This document shows, one piece after another, positions 21,941 to 30,811 of a stretch of 64,000 nucleotides of DNA. The stretch lies in contig NZ_KB910936.1 of the NCBI RefSeq assembly GCF_000383235.1, forward strand, positions 18,029 to 82,028. Reading direction: 5' to 3'. This DNA is from Bacillus sp. 123MFChir2. GTDB lineage: Bacteria > Bacillota > Bacilli > Bacillales > Bacillaceae_G. A program made the translations under genes and the position numbers. Every line of letters begins with the position of its first letter. The stretch's first letter is position 1. The notes below the pieces were generated by a model. The model was given only the letters and a program-made list of their open reading frames with translations. It was not told where the DNA came from and made no database searches.

Positions 21941-22156
21941 TCAATATGTACTTGTATAAAGATAAAATAGTCCAATTTGGGAGAAGAGATGAGAAAGTCC
22001 GTAGCAACCAAGTCCTAAAATACCATAGTACCAGAGATGCCTGGCGCGTTCTTGATTGGAAGCGGGAATGAAAAATCCCTTCCAAATGCCAAACCCGATG
22101 CATACCCATTCCAATAGCATACAAAGTGTGGAAAGACCTAACATTAACCAAACCAT
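21941..22156 (-). CDS. Small membrane protein, 71 aa
   Basis: Read from the ATG at 22156 with AGGGGGAA upstream. Two hydrophobic segments (LMLGLSTLCMLLEWVCIGFGIW and YYGILGLGCYGLSHLF regions) flank a short polar loop with an Arg-rich NQERARH. It stands alone between a repeat and the AI-2E permease gene, in opposite orientation. Not recognised. Confidence 0.6.
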   Translation of the reverse strand: MVWLMLGLSTLCMLLEWVCIGFGIWKGFFIPASNQERARHLWYYGILGLGCYGLSHLFSQIGLFYLYTSTY

Positions 22157-22365
22157 TGTATTCCCCCTAACTTTGTAGAAAAAATTGGGATATTACTGTT
22201 TATTTATGTGTAATACTTTATGAAAATGTATTTGTTATGTTAAGTATTTTTCTACAAAACAGTAAGAATACCTACAAAAATATCATGGCGCGGCAATGTT
22301 TTTTATTTTTTACACATAACCTTCTTTATTTCTTTTCAAACTAAGAAATAGAGGAGGTTTTTCTG

Positions 22366-23424
22366 TTGAAGAATCTTAAAATTATTTGGATTTATCGGTT
22401 AGGTTTATTATTGCTGATTTTTTTATGTTTACTTGTCTTTTTGAAAATTAAGCCACTGTGGGCACCGATTTTATTTGTGCTTAAGGTCGCCATTACACCA
22501 TTTTTACTGGCTTGCTTTATTGCTTATTTGTTGCATCCGCTTATTGAAAAATTACATGAAAAAGGTGTGCCGCGCACACTTGCCATTTTACTCATTTACA
22601 TTCTTTTCTTTGGCGGTATTGGATACGGTGTGTATAAAGGAACACCAGCCGTTGTTGCGCAGCTCCAAGAAATGAATGAACAATTCCCGCAATTTGTAAA
22701 TATGTATGAAACGTGGACGGATGGAGTAAGAGAGCAAACTGAAAATTTTCCTGAGTTTGTGAATGAGAAAGTGAAGCAAATATTTGTAGGAGTTGAAGGG
22801 AAGATACAAACGCTTTTAAATAAAGTAATGAGTACAGCAAGAGGAATACTTGATTCCCTTCTTATCATTTTCTTAATTCCATTTATCGTATTTTATATAT
22901 TAAAAGACTACGGAGAGTTTTATCATATTTTTTGGAAGGTTATACCATCTAAATGGCGGAAGGATGGGCAACAGTTAGCAAAAGAAATTGATAAGTCTCT
23001 TGGAAATTACATTCGCGGTCAATTATTTGTTTGTTTAATTTTAGGCGGTGTTTCTGCGTTAGCCTTTTGGTTTATCGGGATGAAATATCCATTGCTGTTA
23101 GGAATTATTGTTGGGGTTACTGATATTATCCCGTATTTCGGCCCTATTTTAGGGGCAATCCCAACATTAATGATTGCTGCAACAGTATCGATGAATTTAG
23201 TTATTAAAGCTGGTATTGCGCTTGCGATTTTACAATTTGTTGAGAGTAATATACTATCTCCATATATTGTAGGAAGGTCGTTGCGGATGCACCCAGTTGT
23301 GATTATGCTTGCGCTGCTTGTTGGCGGAGAAATTGGCGGTATTGTCGGACTTTTATTGTCCGTGCCGCTGTTAGCAGTTCTTCGTACGATTATTGTACAC
23401 ACTAAGCTGTATTGGAAACATTGA
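22366..23424 (+). CDS. AI-2E family transporter (YrrI-like permease)
   Basis: 352-residue polytopic membrane protein of the AI-2 exporter superfamily. It starts at a TTG with GAGGAGG nine bases upstream. Hydrophobic segments occur at about 10-30, 35-55, 65-85, 150-175 and several in the last 150 residues, with the family GVTDIIPYFGPILGAIP motif near 250. The substrate is unknown: members export autoinducer-2 or act as sodium/proton antiporters. It lies just before alaS as yrrI does in B. subtilis; its stop codon overlaps the alaS promoter -35. Confidence 0.9.
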   Translation: MKNLKIIWIYRLGLLLLIFLCLLVFLKIKPLWAPILFVLKVAITPFLLACFIAYLLHPLIEKLHEKGVPRTLAILLIYILFFGGIGYGVYKGTPAVVAQLQEMNEQFPQFVNMYETWTDGVREQTENFPEFVNEKVKQIFVGVEGKIQTLLNKVMSTARGILDSLLIIFLIPFIVFYILKDYGEFYHIFWKVIPSKWRKDGQQLAKEIDKSLGNYIRGQLFVCLILGGVSALAFWFIGMKYPLLLGIIVGVTDIIPYFGPILGAIPTLMIAATVSMNLVIKAGIALAILQFVESNILSPYIVGRSLRMHPVVIMLALLVGGEIGGIVGLLLSVPLLAVLRTIIVHTKLYWKH

Positions 23425-23449
23425 CAAACGGAAATGGATTCGCTACAAT
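23421..23449 (+). promoter_or_regulatory. Sigma-A promoter of alaS
   Basis: TTGACA at 23421-23426 (overlapping the preceding stop codon) and TACAAT at 23444-23449, spacer 17. Confidence 0.85.
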
Positions 23450-23455
23450 TTTGGC

Positions 23456-23756
23456 ATATAGTATATGATAAATTGATGATGGAACGAGTATGTTACAGTC
23501 CATTTTGCAGAGAGAGGCTTCCTTAGGCTGTAAGAAGCTTCAAATGAAGGGTAACAGAACGCTATTCCTGAGAGCAGCTAATCCCTGCCGTCTTGCCACG
23601 TTACGGCAACTTGAGGTGATGAAATATATGCATATGATTACGCTATGCAATCTAGCTGTCGTGTCTAAAAGTGAGACACTTCTGCTTTTTATTTCATAAT
23701 CAGGGTGGTAACGCGAGTCAACTCTCGTCCCTGTTATAGGGGACGGGAGTTTTTTG
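23456..23756 (+). promoter_or_regulatory. T-box riboswitch leader of alaS
   Basis: Contains the T-box sequence AGGGTGGTAACGCGA at 23701-23715 and a terminator (ACTCTCGTCCC at 23721 against GGGACGGGAGT ending near 23751) with a T run. GCT alanine codons occur in stem I at 23561-23563, in a GAACGCTA context beside a CTTAGG/CCTGAG stem, and at 23577-23579; the first fits the specifier position better. A 24-base upper stem near 23590-23610 (GCCGT...ACGGC) is also visible. Confidence 0.9.
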
Positions 23757-23791
23757 TTTTCTAATTGATATTAATGAAGGAGGAAATACAT

Positions 23792-26434
23792 ATGAAACAC
23801 TTAACAGGCGCACAAATTCGTCAAATGTTTTTAGATTTTTTCCAGGAAAAAGGACATGCGGTAGAACCAAGTGCATCATTAGTTCCGCACGAAGATCCAT
23901 CTCTTTTATGGATTAACAGCGGTGTTGCAACGCTGAAAAAATATTTTGATGGCCGCGTAATTCCGCAAAACCCACGCATTACAAATGCGCAAAAATCAAT
24001 TCGTACAAACGATATTGAAAATGTAGGAAAAACAGCTCGTCACCATACATTCTTTGAAATGTTAGGGAACTTCTCGATTGGTGATTACTTCAAAGAAGAA
24101 GCGATTACATGGGCTTGGGAATTTTTAACAAGTGATAAGTGGATTGGATTCGATAAAGAATTACTATCTGTTACGATTCATCCAGAAGACGAAGAAGCAT
24201 TTACGATTTGGCATGAAAAAATGGGCGTGCCAAAAGAGCGCATTATTCGTTTGGAAGAAAACTTCTGGGATATCGGCGAAGGGCCAAGTGGACCAAATAC
24301 AGAAATTTTCTACGACCGCGGAGAAGCTTATGGCAATGATTTTAGTGACCCAGAATTATATCCAGGCGGAGAAAACGAGCGTTATTTAGAAGTGTGGAAC
24401 CTTGTATTCTCACAATTTAACCATAACCCTGATGGTACGTATACGCCGCTTCCAAAGAAAAATATTGATACAGGGATGGGTCTTGAGCGTATGGTGTCTG
24501 TTGTACAAAACGTGCCAACGAACTTTGACACTGACTTATTTATGCCAATTATTAACGCGGCAGAAGCAATTTCTGGTGAAAAATATCGTGCTGGTAATCA
24601 AGAACAAGACACAGCATTTAAAGTAGTTGCTGACCATATTCGTACAGTAACGTTTGCTGTTGGGGACGGAGCTCTTCCTTCTAACGAAGGCCGCGGTTAT
24701 GTATTACGTCGTTTATTACGCCGCGCTGTGCGTTATGCGAAGAAACTAAACATTAACCGTCCATTTATGTACGAATTAGTACCAGTAGTTGGGGAAGTAA
24801 TGAAAGACTTCTATCCAGAAGTTCTAGAAAAGAAAGATTTCATTGCACGTGTTGTGAAAAATGAAGAGGAGCGTTTCCATGAAACACTTCATGATGGTGA
24901 AGCAATTTTAGCTGAAGTAATCGGTAAAGCAAATTCCGCAAAATCAACAGTTATTTCTGGCGAAGACGCATTCCGTCTATATGACACATACGGATTCCCA
25001 ATTGAGTTAACAGAAGAATATGCAGAAGAAGCTGGCATGACAGTTGATCATGAAGGCTTTGAAGCAGAGATGGAAAAACAACGTGAGCGTGCACGTGCAG
25101 CTCGTCAAGACGTTGATTCTATGCAAGTGCAAGGCGGCGTTCTTGGAGAAATTAAAGTAGCGAGCGAATTTGTTGGTTATGGTACGGTAGCTACAGAAAG
25201 TAACGTTGTTGCACTTGTGAAAAATGGTGAGTTTACAGATAGCTTACAAGCTGGTGAAGAAGGACAATTAATGTTAGATGTAACACCATTCTATGCTGAG
25301 AGCGGTGGTCAAATTGCTGACCGTGGTTATCTTCTTGCTGATGGCGTAAAGGTACTTGTAAAAGACGTACAAAAAGCGCCTAATGGTCAAAATTTACACA
25401 AAGTAGTTGTAGAAGAAGGAACATTAACGAAAGATGCAGCAGTAAAAACGTTAATCGATACGAAAAACCGTGCAGCAATCGTGAAAAACCATACAGCAAC
25501 TCACCTTCTGCACCAAGCATTAAAAGATATCCTTGGCGGACACGTAAACCAAGCGGGATCTCTTGTAACATCAGACCGTTTACGTTTTGATTTCTCTCAC
25601 TTTGGTCAAGTGCAAGCAGATGAACTTGAAAAAATTGAGCGTATTGTAAACGAGAAAATTTGGGAAAGTATCACAGTAGACATTTCTCAAAAAGCAATTG
25701 AAGAAGCAAAAGAGATGGGTGCAATGGCACTATTCGGGGAAAAATACGGGGATGTAGTACGCGTTGTACAAGTAGGCGATTATAGCTTAGAGCTTTGCGG
25801 CGGTTGTCACGTAGATAATACAGCATCTATCGGGATTTTCAAAATTGTTGCTGAATCTGGTATCGGAGCAGGAACGCGCCGTATTGAGGCAGTAACCGGG
25901 AAATCGGCATATGAACTAATGAACGAACAAGTAGGTTTATTAAAAGAAGCAGCAAATAAAATGAAAACAAACTCAAAAGACATTTTAACTAGAGTAGATG
26001 GCTTATTTGCTGAAGTAAAACAACTGCAAAAAGAAAATGAATCTCTTGCAGCAAAACTAAGCAACATTGAAGCTGGTAACTTAACAGATGCAGTGCGTAC
26101 AATTGATGGTGTAAATGTACTTGCGACGAAAGTAAATGTTGCAGATATGAACAACTTACGTACGATGATGGATGATTTAAAGAATAAATTACAATCTGGG
26201 GTTATTGTGCTTACAGCAGTAAATGATGATAAAGTTAACATTCTTGCTGGTGTAACAAAAGATTTAATTGAACAAGGATACCATGCTGGTAAACTTGTGA
26301 AAGAAGTAGCTTCTCGCTGTGGCGGCGGTGGTGGTGGTCGTCCTGATATGGCACAAGCTGGTGGTAAAAACCCAGCACAAGTAGATGATGCGCTAGCATT
26401 TGTAGAAGAGTACGTTAAATCTGTTTCAAAATAA
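23792..26434 (+). CDS. alaS: Alanyl-tRNA synthetase
   Basis: 880-residue class II synthetase. The catalytic domain is N-terminal, and the editing domain carries the zinc ligands [11 protein letters not shown] (near 565-575) and [11 protein letters not shown] (near 665-675). The C-Ala domain ends in the glycine-rich [17 protein letters not shown]. The ATG at 23792 has GAAGGAGGAA before it; an upstream in-frame ATG lacks a binding site. Controlled by the T-box leader just upstream. Confidence 0.98.
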   Translation: MKHLTGAQIRQMFLDFFQEKGHAVEPSASLVPHEDPSLLWINSGVATLKKYFDGRVIPQNPRITNAQKSIRTNDIENVGKTARHHTFFEMLGNFSIGDYFKEEAITWAWEFLTSDKWIGFDKELLSVTIHPEDEEAFTIWHEKMGVPKERIIRLEENFWDIGEGPSGPNTEIFYDRGEAYGNDFSDPELYPGGENERYLEVWNLVFSQFNHNPDGTYTPLPKKNIDTGMGLERMVSVVQNVPTNFDTDLFMPIINAAEAISGEKYRAGNQEQDTAFKVVADHIRTVTFAVGDGALPSNEGRGYVLRRLLRRAVRYAKKLNINRPFMYELVPVVGEVMKDFYPEVLEKKDFIARVVKNEEERFHETLHDGEAILAEVIGKANSAKSTVISGEDAFRLYDTYGFPIELTEEYAEEAGMTVDHEGFEAEMEKQRERARAARQDVDSMQVQGGVLGEIKVASEFVGYGTVATESNVVALVKNGEFTDSLQAGEEGQLMLDVTPFYAESGGQIADRGYLLADGVKVLVKDVQKAPNGQNLHKVVVEEGTLTKDAAVKTLIDTKNRAAIVKNHTATHLLHQALKDILGGHVNQAGSLVTSDRLRFDFSHFGQVQADELEKIERIVNEKIWESITVDISQKAIEEAKEMGAMALFGEKYGDVVRVVQVGDYSLELCGGCHVDNTASIGIFKIVAESGIGAGTRRIEAVTGKSAYELMNEQVGLLKEAANKMKTNSKDILTRVDGLFAEVKQLQKENESLAAKLSNIEAGNLTDAVRTIDGVNVLATKVNVADMNNLRTMMDDLKNKLQSGVIVLTAVNDDKVNILAGVTKDLIEQGYHAGKLVKEVASRCGGGGGGRPDMAQAGGKNPAQVDDALAFVEEYVKSVSK

Positions 26435-26507
26435 TGAGATAGTAGTGTACAATAGTAGGGAGAAGGGATATCTTTCTCCCTATACCTAGTAAAGTGAGGT
26501 GCTTAAA

Positions 26508-26774
26508 ATGGACGGATTCGATAAAACGATGAAGTTTAACTTCCAAGAAGAAAAACAGAATGTCCATGTCAATGACGTACTATTAACTGTGTATGATGCA
26601 CTTCAAGAAAAAGGATATAATCCGATTAATCAAATCGTCGGTTATTTATTAAGCGGCGATCCTGCATACATACCACGTCATAAAGATGCTCGCAATGTTA
26701 TTCGTAAGCTAGAACGTGATGAATTGATTGAGGAGCTTGTTAAGTCTTACTTGAAACATCATCGTGAGGAGTAG
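26508..26774 (+). CDS. IreB-family regulatory phosphoprotein (YrzL, UPF0297)
   Basis: 88 residues matching the UPF0297/IreB family in length and in the [16 protein letters not shown] core. IreB of enterococci is a substrate of a PASTA kinase and affects cephalosporin resistance. TGAGGTG precedes the ATG at 26508. Followed after 3 bases by ruvX and then by a DUF1292 gene, the conserved Firmicutes trio. Confidence 0.93.
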   Translation: MDGFDKTMKFNFQEEKQNVHVNDVLLTVYDALQEKGYNPINQIVGYLLSGDPAYIPRHKDARNVIRKLERDELIEELVKSYLKHHREE

Positions 26775-26777
26775 TTT

Positions 26778-27191
26778 ATGCGTATATTAGGTTTAGATGT
26801 TGGTACAAAAACAGTCGGCGTTGCAATAAGCGATGAGATGGGCTGGACGGCGCAAGGTTTGGAAACGATTAAAATTAATGAAGAAAGAGGCGAGTTTGGT
26901 TTTAATCGTATTTCTGAATTAGTAAAACAGTACAATGTGGACAAGATAGTAGTAGGATTGCCTAAGAACATGAATGGTACAATCGGTCCGCGAGGCGAAG
27001 CTTGCCAGCAATTTGCGGAAAACTTGCATGAGCTTTTTCAATTAGAAGTTGTACTGTGGGATGAACGCTTGTCAACAATGGCAGCGGAGCGCTTGCTCAT
27101 TTCGGCAGATGTAAGCCGGAAAAAACGAAAGCAAGTTATCGATAAGATGGCGGCTGTCGTAATTTTGCAAGGATATTTAGATAGTAAATAA
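26778..27191 (+). CDS. ruvX: Putative Holliday junction resolvase YqgF/RuvX
   Basis: 137 residues with an RNase H-like fold: [13 protein letters not shown] at the start (catalytic Asp6), [11 protein letters not shown] in the middle and [11 protein letters not shown] near residue 96. The family also acts in 16S rRNA maturation as Rrp/YqgF, so either role is possible. GAGGAG within the end of yrzL serves as binding site, suggesting translational coupling. Confidence 0.94.
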   Translation: MRILGLDVGTKTVGVAISDEMGWTAQGLETIKINEERGEFGFNRISELVKQYNVDKIVVGLPKNMNGTIGPRGEACQQFAENLHELFQLEVVLWDERLSTMAAERLLISADVSRKKRKQVIDKMAAVVILQGYLDSK

Positions 27192-27203
27192 GAGGTGACC
27201 ATA

Positions 27204-27488
27204 ATGGAAGAAAATCAAATTACAATTGTTGACGAAAAAGGTAACGAACATCTATGTGAAATTATTTTCACTTTTGATGCTGAAAAATTCGGTAAAAAAT
27301 CTTACGTAGTATTCTCACCGATCGGTGAAGTTGACGAAGATGGCGATCCGATTTATGATGCAATGGCTTTCGAGCAAAACGAAGATGAGTCTGGTGGCAC
27401 ATTACTTCCAATCGAATCAGAAGAAGAGTGGGAAATGGTACAAGAAATGTTTAACACTCTTGCTGAAGAAGAAGGCGAACAAGCTTAA
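27204..27488 (+). CDS. DUF1292 protein (YrzB, UPF0473)
   Basis: 94-residue, very acidic protein with the DUF1292 pattern (ITIVDEKGNEH and SYVVFSPI contexts). Third gene of the yrzL-ruvX-yrzB unit; AGAGGTGACC precedes the ATG at 27204. Role unknown. A 17-bp perfect terminator stem follows. Confidence 0.92.
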   Translation: MEENQITIVDEKGNEHLCEIIFTFDAEKFGKKSYVVFSPIGEVDEDGDPIYDAMAFEQNEDESGGTLLPIESEEEWEMVQEMFNTLAEEEGEQA

Positions 27489-27498
27489 TATGGGAAAT

Positions 27499-27537
27499 GT
27501 AAAGAAACTGATTTCAATATGAAATCAGTTTCTTTAC
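27499..27537 (+). terminator. Strong intrinsic terminator after yrzB
   Basis: Perfect 17-bp stem: GTAAAGAAACTGATTTC at 27499 and GAAATCAGTTTCTTTAC at 27521, loop of five bases. The T-rich arm replaces a separate T tail. Confidence 0.85.
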
Positions 27538-27705
27538 TATATATATCCAAATTAAAAAACCGACATAAAAACCTCTTTCTTTTTAGGGGAGGACAAGAGC
27601 ATCTAGCCGTGCATAGAAGCGGTCAGGTCCTTTTCCTGCCTTCTAAAACAAAGGGCGCAAGCAAGTACAGGTCGTGTTGCAGCCTGCATAACAGCTAAAA
27701 GTGTA
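27538..27705 (+). repeat. MITE-like intergenic repeat, right end truncated
   Basis: Left arm TATATATCCAAATTAAAAAACC, then CCTCTTTCTTTTTAGGGG, GAGCATCTAGCCGTGCATAG and GCGGTCAGG. The GCATAACAGC right arm is short and lacks the usual inverted end. Confidence 0.82.
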
Positions 27706-27840
27706 AAATGACGTGCTTAAAGATTGTTAATTATCTTTTTATCAGTAGATGTAAACTATATTTGTAGGATGAATGAAAGATTTTTTTTATCGAAAGCATG
27801 CCGTTCTTTGTAGTATAATAGTACAGATTGCAGAAAAAAG

Positions 27841-27872
27841 AAAAAACATGTCTAACGGTAGACATGTTTTTT
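27841..27872 (+). terminator. Isolated hairpin with T tail upstream of mltG
   Basis: AAAAAACATGTCTA and TAGACATGTTTTTT around an ACGG loop form a perfect 14-bp stem. A TATAAT at 27814-27819 lies just upstream, so a very short transcript could end here. No gene precedes it within 300 bases, because yrzB already has its own terminator. Confidence 0.7.
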
Positions 27873-27942
27873 AATGTTCCGTAGATTTTGTATAGGGTAT
27901 ACCCGTGCAGTCTATAATGGGGAGTAAGGAGGAAGTGCGGTA

Positions 27943-29013
27943 GTGGGTCAAAAGAAAACCAAAAAACTAAGACAAGTGATTACTGTTATTTTCGTTGCAT
28001 TGCTTGTTGTATGCGGCGGTACGTATGCGTATGTTACATCAGCTTTACAACCACTAAATCCAGCAAGTAAACAAGAAATTGAAGTGGAAATTCCAAAAGG
28101 TTCTTCTACAAGTAAGATCGGAGAGGTTTTGGAGGATAAAGGAATTGTGAAAAACGGGACTATATTTAGTTTTTATGCAAAAATGAAATCCAAAAATTTA
28201 CAAGCTGGCGTATATTTGTTAAACCCATCAATGAATACAGAGGAAATAATGGGGCAAATGTCATCAGGTAATGTGCATCGTCCAGTTGCTTATAAAGTGA
28301 CAGTTAAAGAAGGTGCACAAGTTGTTGAAATTGCAGATACAATTGCAAAGGAATTGAAGTGGAATAAAGAAGATGTTGTTCGCCAATTAAACGATAAAGC
28401 ATTTGTACAAAAATTACAGAAGAAATATCCGGTTTTATTAACAGATAAAATTTTTGATGCAAATATTAAATATTCATTGGAAGGATATTTATATCCAGCA
28501 ACGTATCCTTTTTATAAAAAGGGCGTAACGTTAGAAGAAATTATTATTCCAATGTTAGAGAAAACAAACAAGCTTATTGTTGAAAATGAACAGAAAATGA
28601 AAGCGAAAAATTGGGATGTTCATCAATTATTAACTTTATCTTCGCTTATTGAAGAAGAAGCAACAGGTTATACAGATCGCCAAAAAATTGCAAGTGTGTT
28701 CTATAATCGTTTAGCGAAAGGAATGCCTTTGCAAACAGATCCAACGGTGTTATATGCATTAGGTAAGCATAAAGAGCGTGTATTATATGATGATTTAAAA
28801 GTAAACTCTCCGTATAATACATACGTTATAAAAGGGTTACCAGTTGGACCAATTTCGAATTCTAGTGTAAAATCATTACAGGCAGCACTTGAACCTGAAA
28901 AAACAGATTATTATTATTTCTTGGCGGCACCAGACGGTCAAGTGTACTACGCGAAGACATTAGAAGAACATAACGCGTTAAAACAAAAATATATTACACA
29001 AAAGCAATCGTAA
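27943..29013 (+). CDS. mltG: Endolytic murein transglycosylase MltG
   Basis: 356 residues starting at a GTG with AAGGAGGAA upstream. It has a basic N terminus, one membrane segment (about residues 10-30) and an extracytoplasmic YceG/MltG domain. The catalytic glutamate lies in SSLIEEEA near residue 235, and the PTDPTVLYALG-like TDPTVLYALG and GLPVGPISNSS motifs follow. It cleaves nascent glycan strands near the membrane. A TATAAT at 27913 lies at promoter distance. Ends in a terminator. Confidence 0.95.
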   Translation: MGQKKTKKLRQVITVIFVALLVVCGGTYAYVTSALQPLNPASKQEIEVEIPKGSSTSKIGEVLEDKGIVKNGTIFSFYAKMKSKNLQAGVYLLNPSMNTEEIMGQMSSGNVHRPVAYKVTVKEGAQVVEIADTIAKELKWNKEDVVRQLNDKAFVQKLQKKYPVLLTDKIFDANIKYSLEGYLYPATYPFYKKGVTLEEIIIPMLEKTNKLIVENEQKMKAKNWDVHQLLTLSSLIEEEATGYTDRQKIASVFYNRLAKGMPLQTDPTVLYALGKHKERVLYDDLKVNSPYNTYVIKGLPVGPISNSSVKSLQAALEPEKTDYYYFLAAPDGQVYYAKTLEEHNALKQKYITQKQS

Positions 29014-29020
29014 ATTTTTT

Positions 29021-29058
29021 GAGGGAAGCGAGAAAAATTCGCATATCCCTCTTTTTTA
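29021..29058 (+). terminator. Intrinsic terminator after mltG
   Basis: GAGGGA at 29021 with TCCCTC at 29046 and an inner GCGA/TCGC pairing, then six T. Confidence 0.85.
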
Positions 29059-29210
29059 TGATAAAATATACCGGGTTAAAAACTGGTAGAAGAATCGTTT
29101 TTAATATAGAAACGGGACGTACAAGCTAAGGAGAGAGCGGGCTTGTATTTTTCTTTCCACATAGAGACAATATTCTTTTTTACTTCTCCATGCGATAAGG
29201 AGGACTATCT

Positions 29211-29858
29211 ATGGAGCAACAAGATGTAGTTTGTGAATATTTGCTGTCTTTTATCGATCCAAAAGATGAGCTTATTCTTGAAATGGAACAGTATGCACGT
29301 GAGCAACATGTACCAATTATGGATCGCCTTGGTATGGAATTTATGTTGCAATTTTTGCGTTTAATTGGGCCAAAGAGCATATTAGAACTTGGTACAGCAA
29401 TTGGATATTCTAGCATTCGCATGATGCAAGCTATTCCAAATTCAAGCATTGTGACAGTAGAGCGAAACGCAGATCGATATGAAAAAGCACTTGAATATAT
29501 AAATCGTTCCCTAGTAAAAGAGCGCATTTCTGTTATTTTTGGAGATGCTTTAGAAACAGGGGAACAAGTAAAAGAACATGGCACATTTGATGTTATTTTT
29601 ATTGATGCAGCAAAAGGGCAATATCGTCGCTTTTTTGACATATATGAGCCGTTATTAAATCCTGGCGGTGTCATTATTTCAGATAATGTACTATATCACG
29701 GTCTTGTGACGACAAAGGAACACATTGAAAATAGACGTACACGCGGTTTAATTAGACGAATCAAAACGTATAACGAGTGGCTCATGAATCATGAAGGATA
29801 TGATACAACCATTTTCCCAATTGGTGACGGGGTAGCAGTGAGTAAAAAGAAAGGGTGA
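29211..29858 (+). CDS. trmR: tRNA 5-hydroxyuridine methyltransferase TrmR (O-methyltransferase)
   Basis: 215-residue SAM-dependent O-methyltransferase of the COMT-like family: LELGTAIGYSSIRM near residue 60 is the SAM loop and FDVIFIDAAKGQY near 128 the metal-binding region. In B. subtilis the orthologue (yrrM) methylates ho5U34 to mo5U34 in tRNA. The next two genes encode the U32 proteins that make the ho5U34 substrate, which strongly supports the assignment. AAGGAGGAC precedes the ATG. Confidence 0.93.
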   Translation: MEQQDVVCEYLLSFIDPKDELILEMEQYAREQHVPIMDRLGMEFMLQFLRLIGPKSILELGTAIGYSSIRMMQAIPNSSIVTVERNADRYEKALEYINRSLVKERISVIFGDALETGEQVKEHGTFDVIFIDAAKGQYRRFFDIYEPLLNPGGVIISDNVLYHGLVTTKEHIENRRTRGLIRRIKTYNEWLMNHEGYDTTIFPIGDGVAVSKKKG

Positions 29859-29864
29859 CAGGCA

Positions 29865-30794
29865 ATGAAAAAACCTGAGTTGTTAGTAACGCCAAAAACA
29901 GTGGCGGATATCGAACCACTTGCGAAGGCAGGCGCGGATGCAGTGATGATTGGTGAACAAAAGTTTGGCTTACGTTTAGCTGGTGAATTTTCTCGCGAGG
30001 ATGTAAAAGAAGCGGTAGCAATTGCACATGAAAATAATATGAAAGTATATGTCGCAATGAATGCGATGTTCCACAATGAGAAAGTAGAAGCTTTACAAGA
30101 TTACGTTTCATTTTTACAAGAAGTAAACGTAGATGCAGTTGTATTTGGAGATCCAGCTGTATTAATGACGGTGCGTGAAGTTGCCCCAAATATGAAAATG
30201 CACTGGAATACAGAAACAACAGCAACGAACTGGTTTACATGTAATTACTGGGGACGTAAAGGTGCAAAACGTGCTGTGTTAGCTCGTGAATTAAGCTTAG
30301 ATGCAATTGTTGAGCTAAAAGAACATGCAGAAGTAGAAATAGAAGTACAAATTCACGGTATGACATGTATGTTTCAGTCGAAGCGTTCTTTAGTAGGAAA
30401 CTACTTCGAATATCAAGGTCGTGAAATGGAAATCGAGAAGAAGAAATACGAAGAGAACATGTTCTTGCATGATGCAGAGCGTAACAATAAGTATCCAATT
30501 TATGAAGATGAAAACGGTACGCACATTATGAGTCCAAATGACATTTGCTTCATCGACGAGCTAGAAGAGTTAATTGATGCAGAAATTGATAGTTTAAAAA
30601 TTGAGGGTGTATTAAAAAGCTCTGAGTATATCATTGAAGTGACAAAGAAATATCGTAAGGCGATTGATTTATGTGTAGAAAATCGTGACGCATATTACGA
30701 TGTGAAAGACGACTTATATAAAGAGATTGAAGAATTACAACCAGTAAATCGTCCGTTAGATACAGGGTTCTTCTTTAAAGAAACGGTTTATTAA
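29865..30794 (+). CDS. Peptidase U32-family tRNA hydroxylation protein TrhP1
   Basis: 309 residues of the U32 family (YrrN-like). It begins KKPELLVTPKTVADIEPLAKAGADAV, a TIM-barrel-like start, and has GMTCMFQSKRSLVGNYF near residue 166. Together with TrhP2 it takes part in prephenate-dependent 5-hydroxylation of U34 in tRNA. It starts six bases after trmR and ends 17 bases before trhP2. U32 proteins are often annotated as collagenase-like proteases, but the context points to tRNA modification. Confidence 0.92.
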   Translation: MKKPELLVTPKTVADIEPLAKAGADAVMIGEQKFGLRLAGEFSREDVKEAVAIAHENNMKVYVAMNAMFHNEKVEALQDYVSFLQEVNVDAVVFGDPAVLMTVREVAPNMKMHWNTETTATNWFTCNYWGRKGAKRAVLARELSLDAIVELKEHAEVEIEVQIHGMTCMFQSKRSLVGNYFEYQGREMEIEKKKYEENMFLHDAERNNKYPIYEDENGTHIMSPNDICFIDELEELIDAEIDSLKIEGVLKSSEYIIEVTKKYRKAIDLCVENRDAYYDVKDDLYKEIEELQPVNRPLDTGFFFKETVY

Positions 30795-30811
30795 AATAGG
30801 AGGTAACGTAC

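Noticed and set aside
22170-22260. TTTGTAGAAAAA and its inverse TTTTTCTACAAA around 70 bases apart, before the AI-2E gene
   Set aside because: AT-rich and far apart; no related regulator or T tail, so not reported as a site.
22596-22868. Minus-strand ORFs inside the AI-2E permease gene
   Set aside because: Antisense of membrane-protein codons; three overlapping frames are open at once, as expected by chance in this composition.
23490-23699. 69-codon ORF inside the alaS leader
   Set aside because: It coincides with stem I and the antiterminator region of the T-box; its codons follow RNA structure, and it lacks a ribosome binding site.
27895-27904. GGGTATACCC palindrome before mltG
   Set aside because: Ten bases only, no partner site; likely chance in an AT-rich region.
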